64,000 bases of DNA from Anabaena cylindrica PCC 7122 (GTDB taxonomy: Bacteria > Cyanobacteriota > Cyanobacteriia > Cyanobacteriales > Nostocaceae), in assembly GCF_000317695.1 (NCBI RefSeq), contig NC_019771.1:4392001-4456000 (forward strand). The letters run 5' to 3'. Under the pieces are notes generated by a model. That model searched no databases. It was not told the DNA's origin and saw nothing but the letters and a program-made list of their open reading frames with translations. A program made the translations under genes and the position numbers. This document shows, in pieces, positions 51,020 to 59,733 of this stretch (positions are counted from its first letter, which is position 1; every line of letters starts with the position of its first letter).

Positions 51020-51118
51020 GTAATGGGTAATAGGTAATTGGTAATGGGTAATAGGTAAAAACTTTTGCCTTCTCTAATTTCCTATTCCCTATTCCCTGTT
51101 CCCTGTTCCCTGTTCCCT
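51020..51118. repeat. Heptamer repeats between purS and purQ
   Basis: A TAATGGG/TAATAGG tract (51020-51058) and a TTCCCTA/TTCCCTG tract (51078-51118), both with period 7, fill the gap. The two tracts are partly complementary (GGGTAATAGG against CCTATTCCC), so the transcript could fold here. The purQ ATG follows nine bases later. Confidence 0.8.
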
Positions 51119-51126
51119 TGTAACCA

Positions 51127-51801
51127 ATGAAATTCGGTGTTTTAGTTTTTCCAGGGTCTAATTGCGATCGCGACGTTGCTTATGTCACTAGAGACTTGCT
51201 AGGACAGCCAACGCGTATGATTTGGCATCAAGATACTGATATTAGTGATATAGATGTGGTGATTGTCCCTGGTGGCTTTAGCTATGGGGATTATTTGCGT
51301 TGTGGTGCGATCGCTCGTTTTTCGCCTGTGATGCAACAAGTGATTAACCATGCACAGAAAGGTAAATTTGTCCTGGGTATCTGCAACGGTTTTCAGGTAT
51401 TAACTGAGGCTGGTTTATTACCTGGGGCATTAGCGAGAAATCAAGATTTGCATTTTATCTGCGATCGTTCTCCCCTCAAAGTTGAGCGTAATAATTTACC
51501 TTGGACTCAAGGTTATGCAGAGGGTGAAATTATTACTTTACCCATTGCTCACGGAGAAGGGAGATTTTATGCTGATAAAAAAACTTTAGCAGAAATTGAA
51601 AATAACGGTCAAGTTCTATTTCGTTACCAAGGGGAAAACCCCAACGGTTCATTAAACAGCATTGCAGGGATTTGTAATCTCCAAGGCAATGTTTTAGGAA
51701 TGATGCCACATCCAGAAAGAGCAGCAGATAAAGCGTTAGGTAATAGCGATGGTTTGCGGTTGTTTCAGGGTTTATTGGGGAAAGTTGCAGCTTTGGTTTA
51801 A
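51127..51801 (+). CDS. purQ: Phosphoribosylformylglycinamidine synthase subunit PurQ (glutaminase)
   Basis: This 224-residue class I amidotransferase supplies ammonia from glutamine to PurL. The nucleophile cysteine is in VLGICNGFQVLTEAG, and the catalytic His/Glu are in GMMPHPERAAD. VPGGFSYGDYLRCGAIA is the conserved oxyanion region. The length is normal. It forms a purS-purQ unit and is followed by a weak terminator. Confidence 0.95.
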   Translation: MKFGVLVFPGSNCDRDVAYVTRDLLGQPTRMIWHQDTDISDIDVVIVPGGFSYGDYLRCGAIARFSPVMQQVINHAQKGKFVLGICNGFQVLTEAGLLPGALARNQDLHFICDRSPLKVERNNLPWTQGYAEGEIITLPIAHGEGRFYADKKTLAEIENNGQVLFRYQGENPNGSLNSIAGICNLQGNVLGMMPHPERAADKALGNSDGLRLFQGLLGKVAALV

Positions 51802-51806
51802 AAGAT

Positions 51807-51837
51807 CCCCGGCTTCTTAGTGGAGTCGGGTATTTTT
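51807..51837 (+). terminator. Probable terminator after purQ
   Basis: CCCGGCTTC and GAGTCGGG form an imperfect stem with one mismatch, followed by TATTTTTAT. It lies 6 bp past the purQ stop. Confidence 0.6.
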
Positions 51838-52004
51838 ATATTTATCTTGTATGGACTTGTCAAGACGTATTTTTTTTAATTTGATGTATTAGATGTTAAA
51901 TACAATTGATATATCCTTGCTTATATACTGAATAAAATATCAATAATTTTTACGCTTGTGTGATAACATTAAATTAGACGCAAATTTAGTGCGGAGTAAT
52001 TCTC

Positions 52005-52295
52005 ATGATTAATTTAAGTCGAGATATTCAGTCACTTTCAACCTTTAAACGCAATACTAATGAACTGATTAGTCAGATGAAAAAAACAGGAAATCCTGTA
52101 GTTTTAACAGTTAATGGAAAAGCAGAATTAGTAGTGCAAGATGCTGAAGCTTATCAAAAATTACTTGATGCTGTGGAAAAGTTAGAAACTCTCATCGGTA
52201 TAAAAAAAGGATTAGAAGATATAGCAACAGGTAACACACAATCTCTAAATCAGTTTATCGAAGAAATGCAGAGAAAACATGGAATTTCAGGTTAA
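52005..52295 (+). CDS. Phd/YefM-family antitoxin
   Basis: This 96-residue protein opens MINLSRDIQSLSTFKRNTNE and continues LISQMKKTGNPVVLTVNGKAELVVQDAEAYQKLLD, a clear Phd/YefM DNA-binding domain. The C-terminal part (KKGLEDIATGNTQSLNQFIEEMQ) would wrap the toxin. It overlaps the downstream toxin by 17 bp, so the two are translationally coupled. Confidence 0.9.
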   Translation: MINLSRDIQSLSTFKRNTNELISQMKKTGNPVVLTVNGKAELVVQDAEAYQKLLDAVEKLETLIGIKKGLEDIATGNTQSLNQFIEEMQRKHGISG

Positions 52296-52605
52296 ATTAA
52301 CTGGTAATGCAAAACGAGAAATAGAAGCTATATATATTTGGCTCAAACAAGATAATCCTGATTATGCGGATCAATGCTTTAGGGATTTAATGGATACTAT
52401 TGCTACTTTGCAAGATAAACCTAAACGTTGCGCTTTCGCTAGAGAAAATGATGATTTTCCTGAAGAAATAAGACAACTTTTATATGGGAAAGGAAGAAAT
52501 AAATATCGTGTAATTTTTACTGTTGAAAAGGATATTGTCTATATTCTTTATGTTCGTCATAGCGCACAATCTTCAATAATATTCAATCCTCTTGATTTTG
52601 AGTAA
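52279..52605 (+). CDS. RelE/ParE-family toxin
   Basis: This 108-residue protein reads VKLTGNAKREIEAIYIWLKQ and QLLYGKGRNKYRVIFTVEKDIVYILYVRHSAQ, the RelE/ParE pattern with the C-terminal RVIF...YVRH strands. The type (ribonuclease or gyrase poison) cannot be told by eye. It is paired with the Phd-type antitoxin. Confidence 0.87.
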   Translation: MEFQVKLTGNAKREIEAIYIWLKQDNPDYADQCFRDLMDTIATLQDKPKRCAFARENDDFPEEIRQLLYGKGRNKYRVIFTVEKDIVYILYVRHSAQSSIIFNPLDFE

Positions 52606-52989
52606 AAACGATGGAAGGTTTTTCGGCATTGATGAATTTTGATATGAATTTCAAAAATGCTAAATCTTAAAAAACTTTTATTTTTTTGCCTCTTTGCGTG
52701 AAGTATATTCGTATTTTCAATCAGCAACGCCGTTTTTTCTACGACTTTAGCAATTACGGTACTCATGAAGGAAAACCGAATAAAAAGAAGACATCACCAG
52801 GACAAATGAGTCTGCCTTGGAATGAGTGGGAAGCAACAGACCCAGAAATTAAGGAAGTGGCAGACAAATTTGTTTTTGCGAATTGCTACGCAGAAGGAAG
52901 GGGGAGTACCAGGTATCGAAAACCGTAGAAACCTTGAAAATTCGTGGAAAAGTAGGATATAAAAAATATTTATGATTAGGCTGAAAGCT
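52606..52989. other. Gap containing an orphan coding fragment
   Basis: This 384-bp stretch between the RelE-type toxin and the NACHT gene has a plus-strand open frame (see 52698-52928). Otherwise it shows only a CTTTGCGTG motif at 52689-52698 that also occurs in dispersed repeats. No RNA gene was seen. Confidence 0.4.
52698..52928 (+). CDS. Unidentified fragment, possibly the 3' end of a lost gene
   Basis: From GTG 52698 the frame gives about 76 residues: KYIRIFNQQRRFFYDFSNYG, GKPNKKKTSPGQMSLPWNEWEATDPEIKEVADKFVFANCY. The composition looks protein-like rather than random and rich in conserved-type aromatic and basic residues, but there is no ribosome site or ATG start. It may be the C-terminal remnant of a larger gene. 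I do not recognise the family. Confidence 0.3.
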   Translation: MKYIRIFNQQRRFFYDFSNYGTHEGKPNKKKTSPGQMSLPWNEWEATDPEIKEVADKFVFANCYAEGRGSTRYRKP

Positions 52990-55551
52990 TTATATGTTAC
53001 AGTCTACAAGTCTCTGCGCGAGAGAAGAGTTTCTCCCCCTCCCAGCTATCGATCCAAATCCTAACATTTTGTTTATGTTGTTTGGTAGGTGTCCGATAGG
53101 GGCTTTGATACTATATTTTACGCTTGACCACTCTAATGCGCTATACATTTTTCCCCAGTCTTTTCCTTGTGCTTCATAAATACGCTTTTGAACACTAAAA
53201 CCAAAGCGACCATCACTATATTGTACCCAAAGTTGGTCAATAATGCGGAGGTCAGAACAAGGAAATTTTTGAATAGCATCAACATCTAAGTAGCCTTGAC
53301 TTTCTTGGTTAGCTACCTTGAGCATCATTTTTGCTGTTTCTTCATCAGCCTCGCGCCAATTTCCAGCAGCTAAATGTTCTAAAAGTTGTTTGTATTGTTG
53401 TGGCCATTGGTCTTTGACAACCCTAATTCCTTGAATTTCTTGTCCTTCAGTGCGGTTTTCCTGAGTACAACAAGTAATATGTTGATCATCTTTTGCTGGA
53501 TGATGTTCTGCTTCTGCTTCTGTTGGTAATCTATAGCGTATCATTTTGTTATCAAAATTAAAATTTAAACTCAACCATGCACAAAATCTATTAGCATCTT
53601 GAAAACTCATTCTAGTAACAGGTTGAGTACGAGAAATATATTGTACTTTAAAGTCAAACAAGTCAAATAACTGATATTCTGCAATTGTAATGTAGCCCTG
53701 ATCAATTTCTTGTATTTCATTTATTCTTAATAAATTGTTTAGCCTTCTTGCTAATTTCACTCTTGCGGCTATTGTATAAATTTCTAGATCAGGAGATTCT
53801 AAACCAGCTTCAAGAATTTTTTCAAGTTGGTGCTGTGTTTGTGGTTCTACTTTTTTACTTTCTTTCAAACAATCATAAGCCAGAGTTAAGGAGGCAACAG
53901 TTTGATTTTGTAAAGCTGCTTGAATCAAACTTGTCGCATCACTTTGAGCAGCATAAAGGCGAATTGTTTCCGCCCACCAAGAATTACCAAAGTTATCAAT
54001 TAATATTTTTTCTTGCTGCAACTCTTTCACCTCAGCCGCAGCTAAATATTCCTGAAAACTCAAATGAGAAAATTCAAAAATACCTTGTTCTCTTTCCACT
54101 ATCAAACCACTAACATCTTTAACTTGTTCCAAAAATTCTGTTGGCGTTAGTGTAATATTCACTATTGTTTGTAGTTCACTAGCAATTAAATTCTCAAATT
54201 CTCCTGGTTCAAAAGTGCGAGTTTCTCTTTGCATCAAATCCAGTGCTAAAACTTGTAATACTGATTTATTTTGTTCAGATGTCAGAGGTGCTTTAATTTT
54301 CTTAGCTGCTTGTCGAGTTCCCAAAAGTAAATCACAAATTTTCTGATACAGTTCCACCCTGCGCCCTGGTAATGCACTACCACTATAATGAACAGTAGCA
54401 ATCATTGTCACCAATAGTGGGTTTGTAGCCATATCAGCAATAGCACGATTATTAAGAATCCGCTCAATTAAATCTTCTGCATTTTTCTTGGCTTCTGCCT
54501 TTACTGCTTGATTATTTTTGCCAGCGCGACTTCTGATTTCAGTTTGCAGATACCAACTATTAATAAATAGTTTCATCTGTTCTAGAGTGAAGGGTAGAAC
54601 TTTCAAAATAACTCCTACCTCATCCACAGGCGCACTACTATAACCATAAGGACGAGAAGTAATAATAAAAGCTGTTTGGCGATAAGTTGCCATTTGCTGA
54701 TTTACCCATTCACTTACCCGCAAACGTTCATGACTATCAGCAACTTCATCCAGTCCATCCAACATTACTAAACATTTGCCATTTTTTAACTGTTGATTAA
54801 ACCAGTAATCTGGTGGGTTGAGTTCAGCAAAAGCAGGTTGAGTTTTCAGGTGTTTAGTAATTAATTCTGGTAAATTCGGAGGTTGTGAACTGGTAATTTC
54901 TTCGCGGATATCACGCAGGTACAATAATACTGGTACTAATTTTGGTGCTTTATATTTGCCATGACCATTTTTGGCATAAGTCAAAGTTAAATGCTTTAAC
55001 AGAGTTGTTTTACCATATCCAGGAGGTGCAATAACAGCCATGCAGCGATAACTATCTTCTTTAGAAATAGCGGCTAAAAAATTCCAAATTTCTTGATTTT
55101 CAAAATGATGAATGGTGTGTTGATTAGAAACCATTGCACCAGAAATATTTTCTAAATTACCTGTTTCAACTTTTAGCGGTACAAAGACATCTTCTAAATC
55201 CAACACAGGTAAACCAATTCTGAATCCTTCTGTTTTATAATCACAATAAATATCAACTAATAACCTTTCATATTTACTCTGAAATCCTGAAATACTTTTA
55301 ATAACTTTACTCGGTAAATCGTCTACTTGTTTACCAACCCACTCTCCGGTTTGTTCACCTTTCTCCTCTGCCTTTTTTTCTAGGGTTTCCATAAATTTGC
55401 TGCTAAACTTCACCCATATAGATGAACCAGCAGTAAGAAAGGTGGAAATTATAGCTTGTGTCCATTGGTGACTAAGGAGAAAATGACCTGTTACACCGAC
55501 TCCAGCGCCGGTAGGTAGCCATTTGACTAATGCCTGTGTAATCTTTTGCAT
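52990..55551 (-). CDS. NACHT NTPase with FGE-like remnant and C-terminal GUN4 domain
   Basis: This 853-residue protein starts with hydrophobic and amphipathic helices (GVGVTGHFLLSHQWTQAIIS), then a NACHT module: Walker A APPGYGKTT at residues 175-183, Walker B CLVMLDGLDEVAD near 259-271, ITSRPYGY sensor-like and NPLLVTMIA. FSHLSFQEYLAAAEV is the winged-helix part typical of STAND NTPases. Residues about 655-705 (VTRMSFQDANRFCAWLSLNF, YRLPTEAEAEHHP) resemble a shortened formylglycine-enzyme domain. Residues about 725-853 (YKQLLEHLAAGNWREADEET, FPCSDLRIIDQLWVQYSDGRFGFSVQK) are a GUN4 domain, which binds porphyrins in chlorophyll synthesis. The role may be signalling or defence and is not known. 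AAAAGATTACAC overlaps the start region at 55551. Confidence 0.88.
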   Translation of the reverse strand: MQKITQALVKWLPTGAGVGVTGHFLLSHQWTQAIISTFLTAGSSIWVKFSSKFMETLEKKAEEKGEQTGEWVGKQVDDLPSKVIKSISGFQSKYERLLVDIYCDYKTEGFRIGLPVLDLEDVFVPLKVETGNLENISGAMVSNQHTIHHFENQEIWNFLAAISKEDSYRCMAVIAPPGYGKTTLLKHLTLTYAKNGHGKYKAPKLVPVLLYLRDIREEITSSQPPNLPELITKHLKTQPAFAELNPPDYWFNQQLKNGKCLVMLDGLDEVADSHERLRVSEWVNQQMATYRQTAFIITSRPYGYSSAPVDEVGVILKVLPFTLEQMKLFINSWYLQTEIRSRAGKNNQAVKAEAKKNAEDLIERILNNRAIADMATNPLLVTMIATVHYSGSALPGRRVELYQKICDLLLGTRQAAKKIKAPLTSEQNKSVLQVLALDLMQRETRTFEPGEFENLIASELQTIVNITLTPTEFLEQVKDVSGLIVEREQGIFEFSHLSFQEYLAAAEVKELQQEKILIDNFGNSWWAETIRLYAAQSDATSLIQAALQNQTVASLTLAYDCLKESKKVEPQTQHQLEKILEAGLESPDLEIYTIAARVKLARRLNNLLRINEIQEIDQGYITIAEYQLFDLFDFKVQYISRTQPVTRMSFQDANRFCAWLSLNFNFDNKMIRYRLPTEAEAEHHPAKDDQHITCCTQENRTEGQEIQGIRVVKDQWPQQYKQLLEHLAAGNWREADEETAKMMLKVANQESQGYLDVDAIQKFPCSDLRIIDQLWVQYSDGRFGFSVQKRIYEAQGKDWGKMYSALEWSSVKYSIKAPIGHLPNNINKMLGFGSIAGRGRNSSLAQRLVDCNI

Positions 55552-55873
55552 CTGCTAGACTCAAAGGAAGGTATTTATATAGATATGGTTAAATACGTCT
55601 TTAATAAAAGAAGATACAATAATCTACTCATGAAAGTAGTAATTTTTCGGATTTATTTTCTTCCTTCGCGCTCTTTGCGTCTTCGCGGTTCATTTAATCC
55701 GTATTCTTAGTGCAAAGGGGGTAAAAACCAGTTTTTGGGTTTACAAGCGAAGCGGAAGTATACCGCAAACCCAGAGGCAGAGAAACTAATTTACGATCGC
55801 TATCTGGGTTAGTATATAAGAAACGTCTTAATTTTTCATAAAGTTTAATAATCTATCACTGGCAAAACAAACG
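55552..55873. other. Divergent promoter region between the NACHT gene and deoC
   Basis: This 322-bp gap must hold both promoters. It includes a repeat-like stretch CGCGCTCTTTGCGTCTTCGCGG (about 55668-55690) that resembles the core of the element at 19968-20111, and a hairpin GGGTTTACAAGCG...CCGCAAACCC (55737-55773). No gene is visible. Confidence 0.5.
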
Positions 55874-56560
55874 ATGGCAGCAGACTATCCAAACATTGAT
55901 ATTGCGCCATTTATCGACCACTCCCTCCTGTTACCAACTACTACCCCAGAACAGGTTGAGCAATGGTGTGAAGAAGCATACAGGTTTAACTTTGCGACAG
56001 TTTGCATACAACCCTGTTATGTTAGGCAAGCAGTTGAACTCCTCCACAACAAAAACCCCAAAGTCTGTACAGTCATAGGCTTTCCCACAGGTTCCACAAC
56101 TTCAGCAGTCAAGTTCTATGAAGCTCAAGAAGCATTGGAAAATGGTGCATCTGAGTTAGATGTCATGATTAACTTGGGCTGGTTAAAAGCTGGCAAAACC
56201 GAAGAAGTTCACCGGGAAATTGCTACAATTTGTGAAGTAGCTGGGCAATGTGTCAAGGTAATTCTAGAAACTAGCCTACTCACAGACCCGGAGAAAAGAA
56301 TAGCAGCAGAACTAGCTATGGATGCCGGTGCGGCTTTCTTAAAAACTAGTACAGGTTGGAACGGTGGTGCAACTGTAGCCGATGTGCAAATGTTGAAAGA
56401 AATCGCAAAAGATCGGGTAGGAATTAAAGCATCAGGGGGTATTCGCACCCACAACGATGCCCTCGACTTAATCATGGCAGGTGCTACAAGATTAGGCACA
56501 TCTCGCGGTATAGATTTGCTCCGTCAGCGTAATCACGTAGAAAAGGAAAAAAGTGAGTAG
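55874..56560 (+). CDS. deoC: Deoxyribose-phosphate aldolase
   Basis: This 228-residue class I aldolase cleaves 2-deoxyribose-5-phosphate in nucleoside salvage. IDIAPFIDHSLLLPTTTPEQ opens the barrel. CVKVILETSLL and FLKTSTGWNGGATVADV contain the lysine network, with the Schiff-base lysine in FLKTSTG and a second lysine in VGIKASGGIRT. It is first in a deoC-recO-MFS string, 49 bp before recO. Confidence 0.94.
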   Translation: MAADYPNIDIAPFIDHSLLLPTTTPEQVEQWCEEAYRFNFATVCIQPCYVRQAVELLHNKNPKVCTVIGFPTGSTTSAVKFYEAQEALENGASELDVMINLGWLKAGKTEEVHREIATICEVAGQCVKVILETSLLTDPEKRIAAELAMDAGAAFLKTSTGWNGGATVADVQMLKEIAKDRVGIKASGGIRTHNDALDLIMAGATRLGTSRGIDLLRQRNHVEKEKSE

Positions 56561-56609
56561 TCATTAGAATTATCAATTGTCATTTATTTTGCTAATGACT
56601 AAATAAATA

Positions 56610-57539
56610 ATGAGTAGAACCTACAAAGCAACTGGCATTAATCTCAAAACCCAAGCACTGGGAGAGTCAGATAAGATAGTGACAATTTTAACCAAGGAAT
56701 TTGGATTAATTCGGGCGGTTGCTCCTGGGGCGCGTAAACATAACTCCAGCTTGGGTGGGAGAATTGGGATTTTTGTAGTTAATGAATTACTGATTTCCCA
56801 AGGAAAAAGTCTAGGAAATGCTACGCCAACACTCGATAAAATTACTCAAGCGCAAACTATAAAAACTTATCCAGGTCTAACTAAAGACTTAGGAAAATTA
56901 GCTGCTAGTCAATATTTAGCTGAAATTGTCCTCTGTCAGGCTTTAAGCGAACTACCCCAAACAGAACTTTATGACTTACTAGATGAACATCTCCAGCGAT
57001 TAGAAGCCTTACCCAAAAGTCAAGGATTCGCTGTTGTCGCACATTTGGCGCATGGAGTCTTTCAATTTTTAGCTTTAGCAGGACTCACACCCCAAGTTCA
57101 AGTTTGTTGCTTAACTCAGCTTCCTGTCACCCCAGACTGGACAAATCCCAACTGGCAGGTAGGATTTAGTGTGCCGACAGGAGGGATAATTAGCTTAGAG
57201 GCTTGGAAAAGCTTACGCTCAGAAAGGGAAAAAGGGAAACGGGAAGATGGAGAGATCAGGAAAAAAAGTTCTCCCAATCCCCAATCCCCAAGCTATGAAA
57301 CGGTTATCCATCAGCAAGACCTCCCTACAATTTCTAATCGTCTGAATGCAAAAGAACTGTTTATGCTTCAATATTTGTCGCAAACAGAGATAATGCAAAT
57401 AGAGGCAGCCTCAGATTATGGCTGGTTATCTATTGAGCAGATTTTGCGACAGTACATTCAGTATCATTTGGATCGTCCTATTCGCTCTGCTACTTTGATT
57501 GATTCTTATTTTGCCGCCAACCATGATGCAATCGTCTGA
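56610..57539 (+). CDS. recO: DNA repair protein RecO, with an in-frame low-complexity insert
   Basis: RecO helps load RecA at gaps. The N-terminal OB-fold is clear (TYKATGINLKTQALGESDKIVTIL and RAVAPGARKHNSSLGGRI), and the helical C-terminal part follows (LAASQYLAEIVLCQAL). The usual zinc motif CxxC is reduced to VCCLTQLPV. Between about residues 200 and 228 the text SLRSEREKGKREDGEIRKK, then SSPNPQSPSYET, looks foreign; its DNA (57217-57292) resembles intergenic heptamer-type repeat. The rest of the domain resumes normally, so the insertion is tolerated. It overlaps the MFS gene. Confidence 0.88.
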   Translation: MSRTYKATGINLKTQALGESDKIVTILTKEFGLIRAVAPGARKHNSSLGGRIGIFVVNELLISQGKSLGNATPTLDKITQAQTIKTYPGLTKDLGKLAASQYLAEIVLCQALSELPQTELYDLLDEHLQRLEALPKSQGFAVVAHLAHGVFQFLALAGLTPQVQVCCLTQLPVTPDWTNPNWQVGFSVPTGGIISLEAWKSLRSEREKGKREDGEIRKKSSPNPQSPSYETVIHQQDLPTISNRLNAKELFMLQYLSQTEIMQIEAASDYGWLSIEQILRQYIQYHLDRPIRSATLIDSYFAANHDAIV

Positions 57540-59151
57540 TTTGGATAAAAAAATCCTGCCTCTGTCACCCAGTCAAGCTAAAAACAATAGGGTATCAGAG
57601 AAGACAACACCCCATCAGCCCAGTGCTGTTTCCCAACCTAACCTTAATTCAATCAATAACCAAGAAATATCCCGAACAGATGTTTCTCAGGAAAAAAATG
57701 GAAATGTAGAAGTTTCATCTACTAATGTACCTACACCATTAGAACCACAATTTCAAACTAATGGCAAAGGTAATTCTACCCAAGAAATTCTAAAAGTAGT
57801 CACCCAACCAGAAACGACACAATTAAATGGATCTGGTGTAGGTGGGGGGAATACATCAAGTAATATTCAAAAACAAGGGTTTTTACCTGTATTAAAAAAC
57901 CCGAATTTTCTGGCACTTTGGGGAGGGCAAGTTTTTTGCCAGCTGGCTGATAAAGTATATTTGGTATTGATGATTGCTTTGATTAATACCCAGTTTCAAA
58001 AGGGTGATCAGAGTATCAGTGGTTGGGTATCGGCGTTAATGATGGTTTTTACCATTCCCGCAGTCTTATTTGGTTCTGTGGCTGGTGTATTTGTAGACCG
58101 CTGGTCAAAAAAAGTTGTCTTGGTAGCAACTAATGTTTGGCGAGGTATTCTCGTGCTGGCAATTCCCTTGCTGTTGTGGTTAACCCATGATTGGCAACCT
58201 GTGGGAGTTTTGCCAGTGGGATTTTTGATTATCTTGGGTGTGACTTTTTTAGTTTCTACTTTGACACAGTTTTTTGCACCAGCAGAACAAGCGGTAATTC
58301 CTCTGGTAGTGGCAGAAGAACATTTACTTTCGGCTAATTCCCTGTACACAACCACGATGATGGCATCGCTAATTATCGGTTTTGCTGTGGGGGAACCGTT
58401 GTTGGCATTAGCTGATGGACTGTGGCTAAAACTGGTAGGTAGTGGTAGTGGTGGACTAGGTAAAGAAATTTTAGTCGGTGGCAGTTATGCGATCGCAGGA
58501 TTAATTTTACTCCTACTCAACACTAAAGAAATACCCCATCCCCCAGAAACTGAATTTCCTCACGTTTTCTCTGACTTGCGAGACGGTTTCCTTTACCTCA
58601 AAGAAAATCATCGCATCCGCAATGCTATCGTACAACTAGTTATTCTCTTTTCTGTCTTTGCCGCTTTAACAGTTATCGCTGTTCGCATGGCAGAAATCAT
58701 CCCCAACTTGAAAGCATCCCAATTCGGCTTTTTACTCGCATCAGGGGGAGTTGGTATTGCTGCCGGGGCAACAATTATCGGTCAATTTGGCCAACGCTTT
58801 TCCTATCGGCAACTTAGCTTTTGCGGTTGTCTAGGCATGGCAGCATCTTTGATAGGTTTGGGAATATTCACAACCCAGCTATGGATAGTGTTGTTGTTAT
58901 TATCTCTTGTTGGTCTGTTTGGGGCTTTGGTAGGTATCCCCATGCAAACTGCTATTCAAACAGAAACCCCTCCAGAAATGCGCGGTAAAGTGTTTGGTCT
59001 GCAAAATAATGTTATCAACATTGCCCTTTCTCTACCCTTAGCATTAGCTGGTGTCGCTGAAACCTTTTTTGGACTACAGGTAGTCTTTTTGGGATTATCT
59101 GTAATTGTCTTTTCAGGAGGTATATTAACTTGGTATAACTCCCGTGATTAG
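57523..59151 (+). CDS. MFS transporter with a long disordered N-terminus
   Basis: From ATG 57523, which overlaps recO by 17 bp, the protein is 542 residues. The first about 115 are polar and disordered (Ser, Asn, Gln, Thr rich). The transporter core starts GFLPVLKNPNFLALWGGQVF and shows about 12 hydrophobic segments, with the motif DRWSKKVVLVATN after helix 2 and ETPPEMRGKVFGLQNNVINI late, which fits the MFS_3/enterobactin-exporter-like (DHA) group. The substrate is unknown. Start at 57499 is possible, but the overlap and ATG-ATG favour 57523. Confidence 0.85.
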   Translation: MMQSSDLDKKILPLSPSQAKNNRVSEKTTPHQPSAVSQPNLNSINNQEISRTDVSQEKNGNVEVSSTNVPTPLEPQFQTNGKGNSTQEILKVVTQPETTQLNGSGVGGGNTSSNIQKQGFLPVLKNPNFLALWGGQVFCQLADKVYLVLMIALINTQFQKGDQSISGWVSALMMVFTIPAVLFGSVAGVFVDRWSKKVVLVATNVWRGILVLAIPLLLWLTHDWQPVGVLPVGFLIILGVTFLVSTLTQFFAPAEQAVIPLVVAEEHLLSANSLYTTTMMASLIIGFAVGEPLLALADGLWLKLVGSGSGGLGKEILVGGSYAIAGLILLLLNTKEIPHPPETEFPHVFSDLRDGFLYLKENHRIRNAIVQLVILFSVFAALTVIAVRMAEIIPNLKASQFGFLLASGGVGIAAGATIIGQFGQRFSYRQLSFCGCLGMAASLIGLGIFTTQLWIVLLLLSLVGLFGALVGIPMQTAIQTETPPEMRGKVFGLQNNVINIALSLPLALAGVAETFFGLQVVFLGLSVIVFSGGILTWYNSRD

Positions 59152-59733
59152 TTATCAGGCTGAAAATCATCTATAACTTAGTGAAACAATTGGTTTTCGT
59201 GCTAAACTTAATCCAGCGAAAATTCATATAATACTTGCTGGGAATCACTTAAGATTATCCTGTTTAAGTTGTTATAAATTTAGCTAATTCACAACTTGCC
59301 AGCAAGATTTAATAAAGCCATAAAATCATTTGTTTATTGGCTTAAGTATAAGCTTTTAAACGATGGTATGGCTGCTACTCATCATGATCTAGCAGGACTA
59401 ATAAACGTAAGTATTCATGGCTAGAGAATACTTCAAATCAGGAGAATAAAGGCTTTTTGGGTCAACCTTGATGATTTTGATCAAGTATCACTTCTTTCTA
59501 TTCCTGATTTCATAAGCATTCTGACTCCTGAATTCTTACTAATAAACAGGTTTGAAAGACCCTTAGTGTCTGTAGATTGGTGTAAGCCGTATTTTATGAT
59601 AACGGTGTGTTCTCATTTAACTGACAACCGTTATAAAATCTTCAGCAAGGACTACAGAATAAAAATAGCTAAGTATAAAAAACAAATAATTTAAACTAAA
59701 CTAAACCCGCTTTTATTCACAGCTAATCAAAGA
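59152..59733. other. Intergenic region upstream of the glycosyltransferase gene
   Basis: This 582-bp gap holds a small hairpin at 59599-59634 (ATAACGGT...ACCGTTAT, with CTCATTTAACTGACAACCG inside) that looks like a shrunken relative of the TAGCGGT...ACCGCTA elements. The promoter of the next gene should be at about 59640-59720. No gene or RNA was recognised. Confidence 0.5.
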
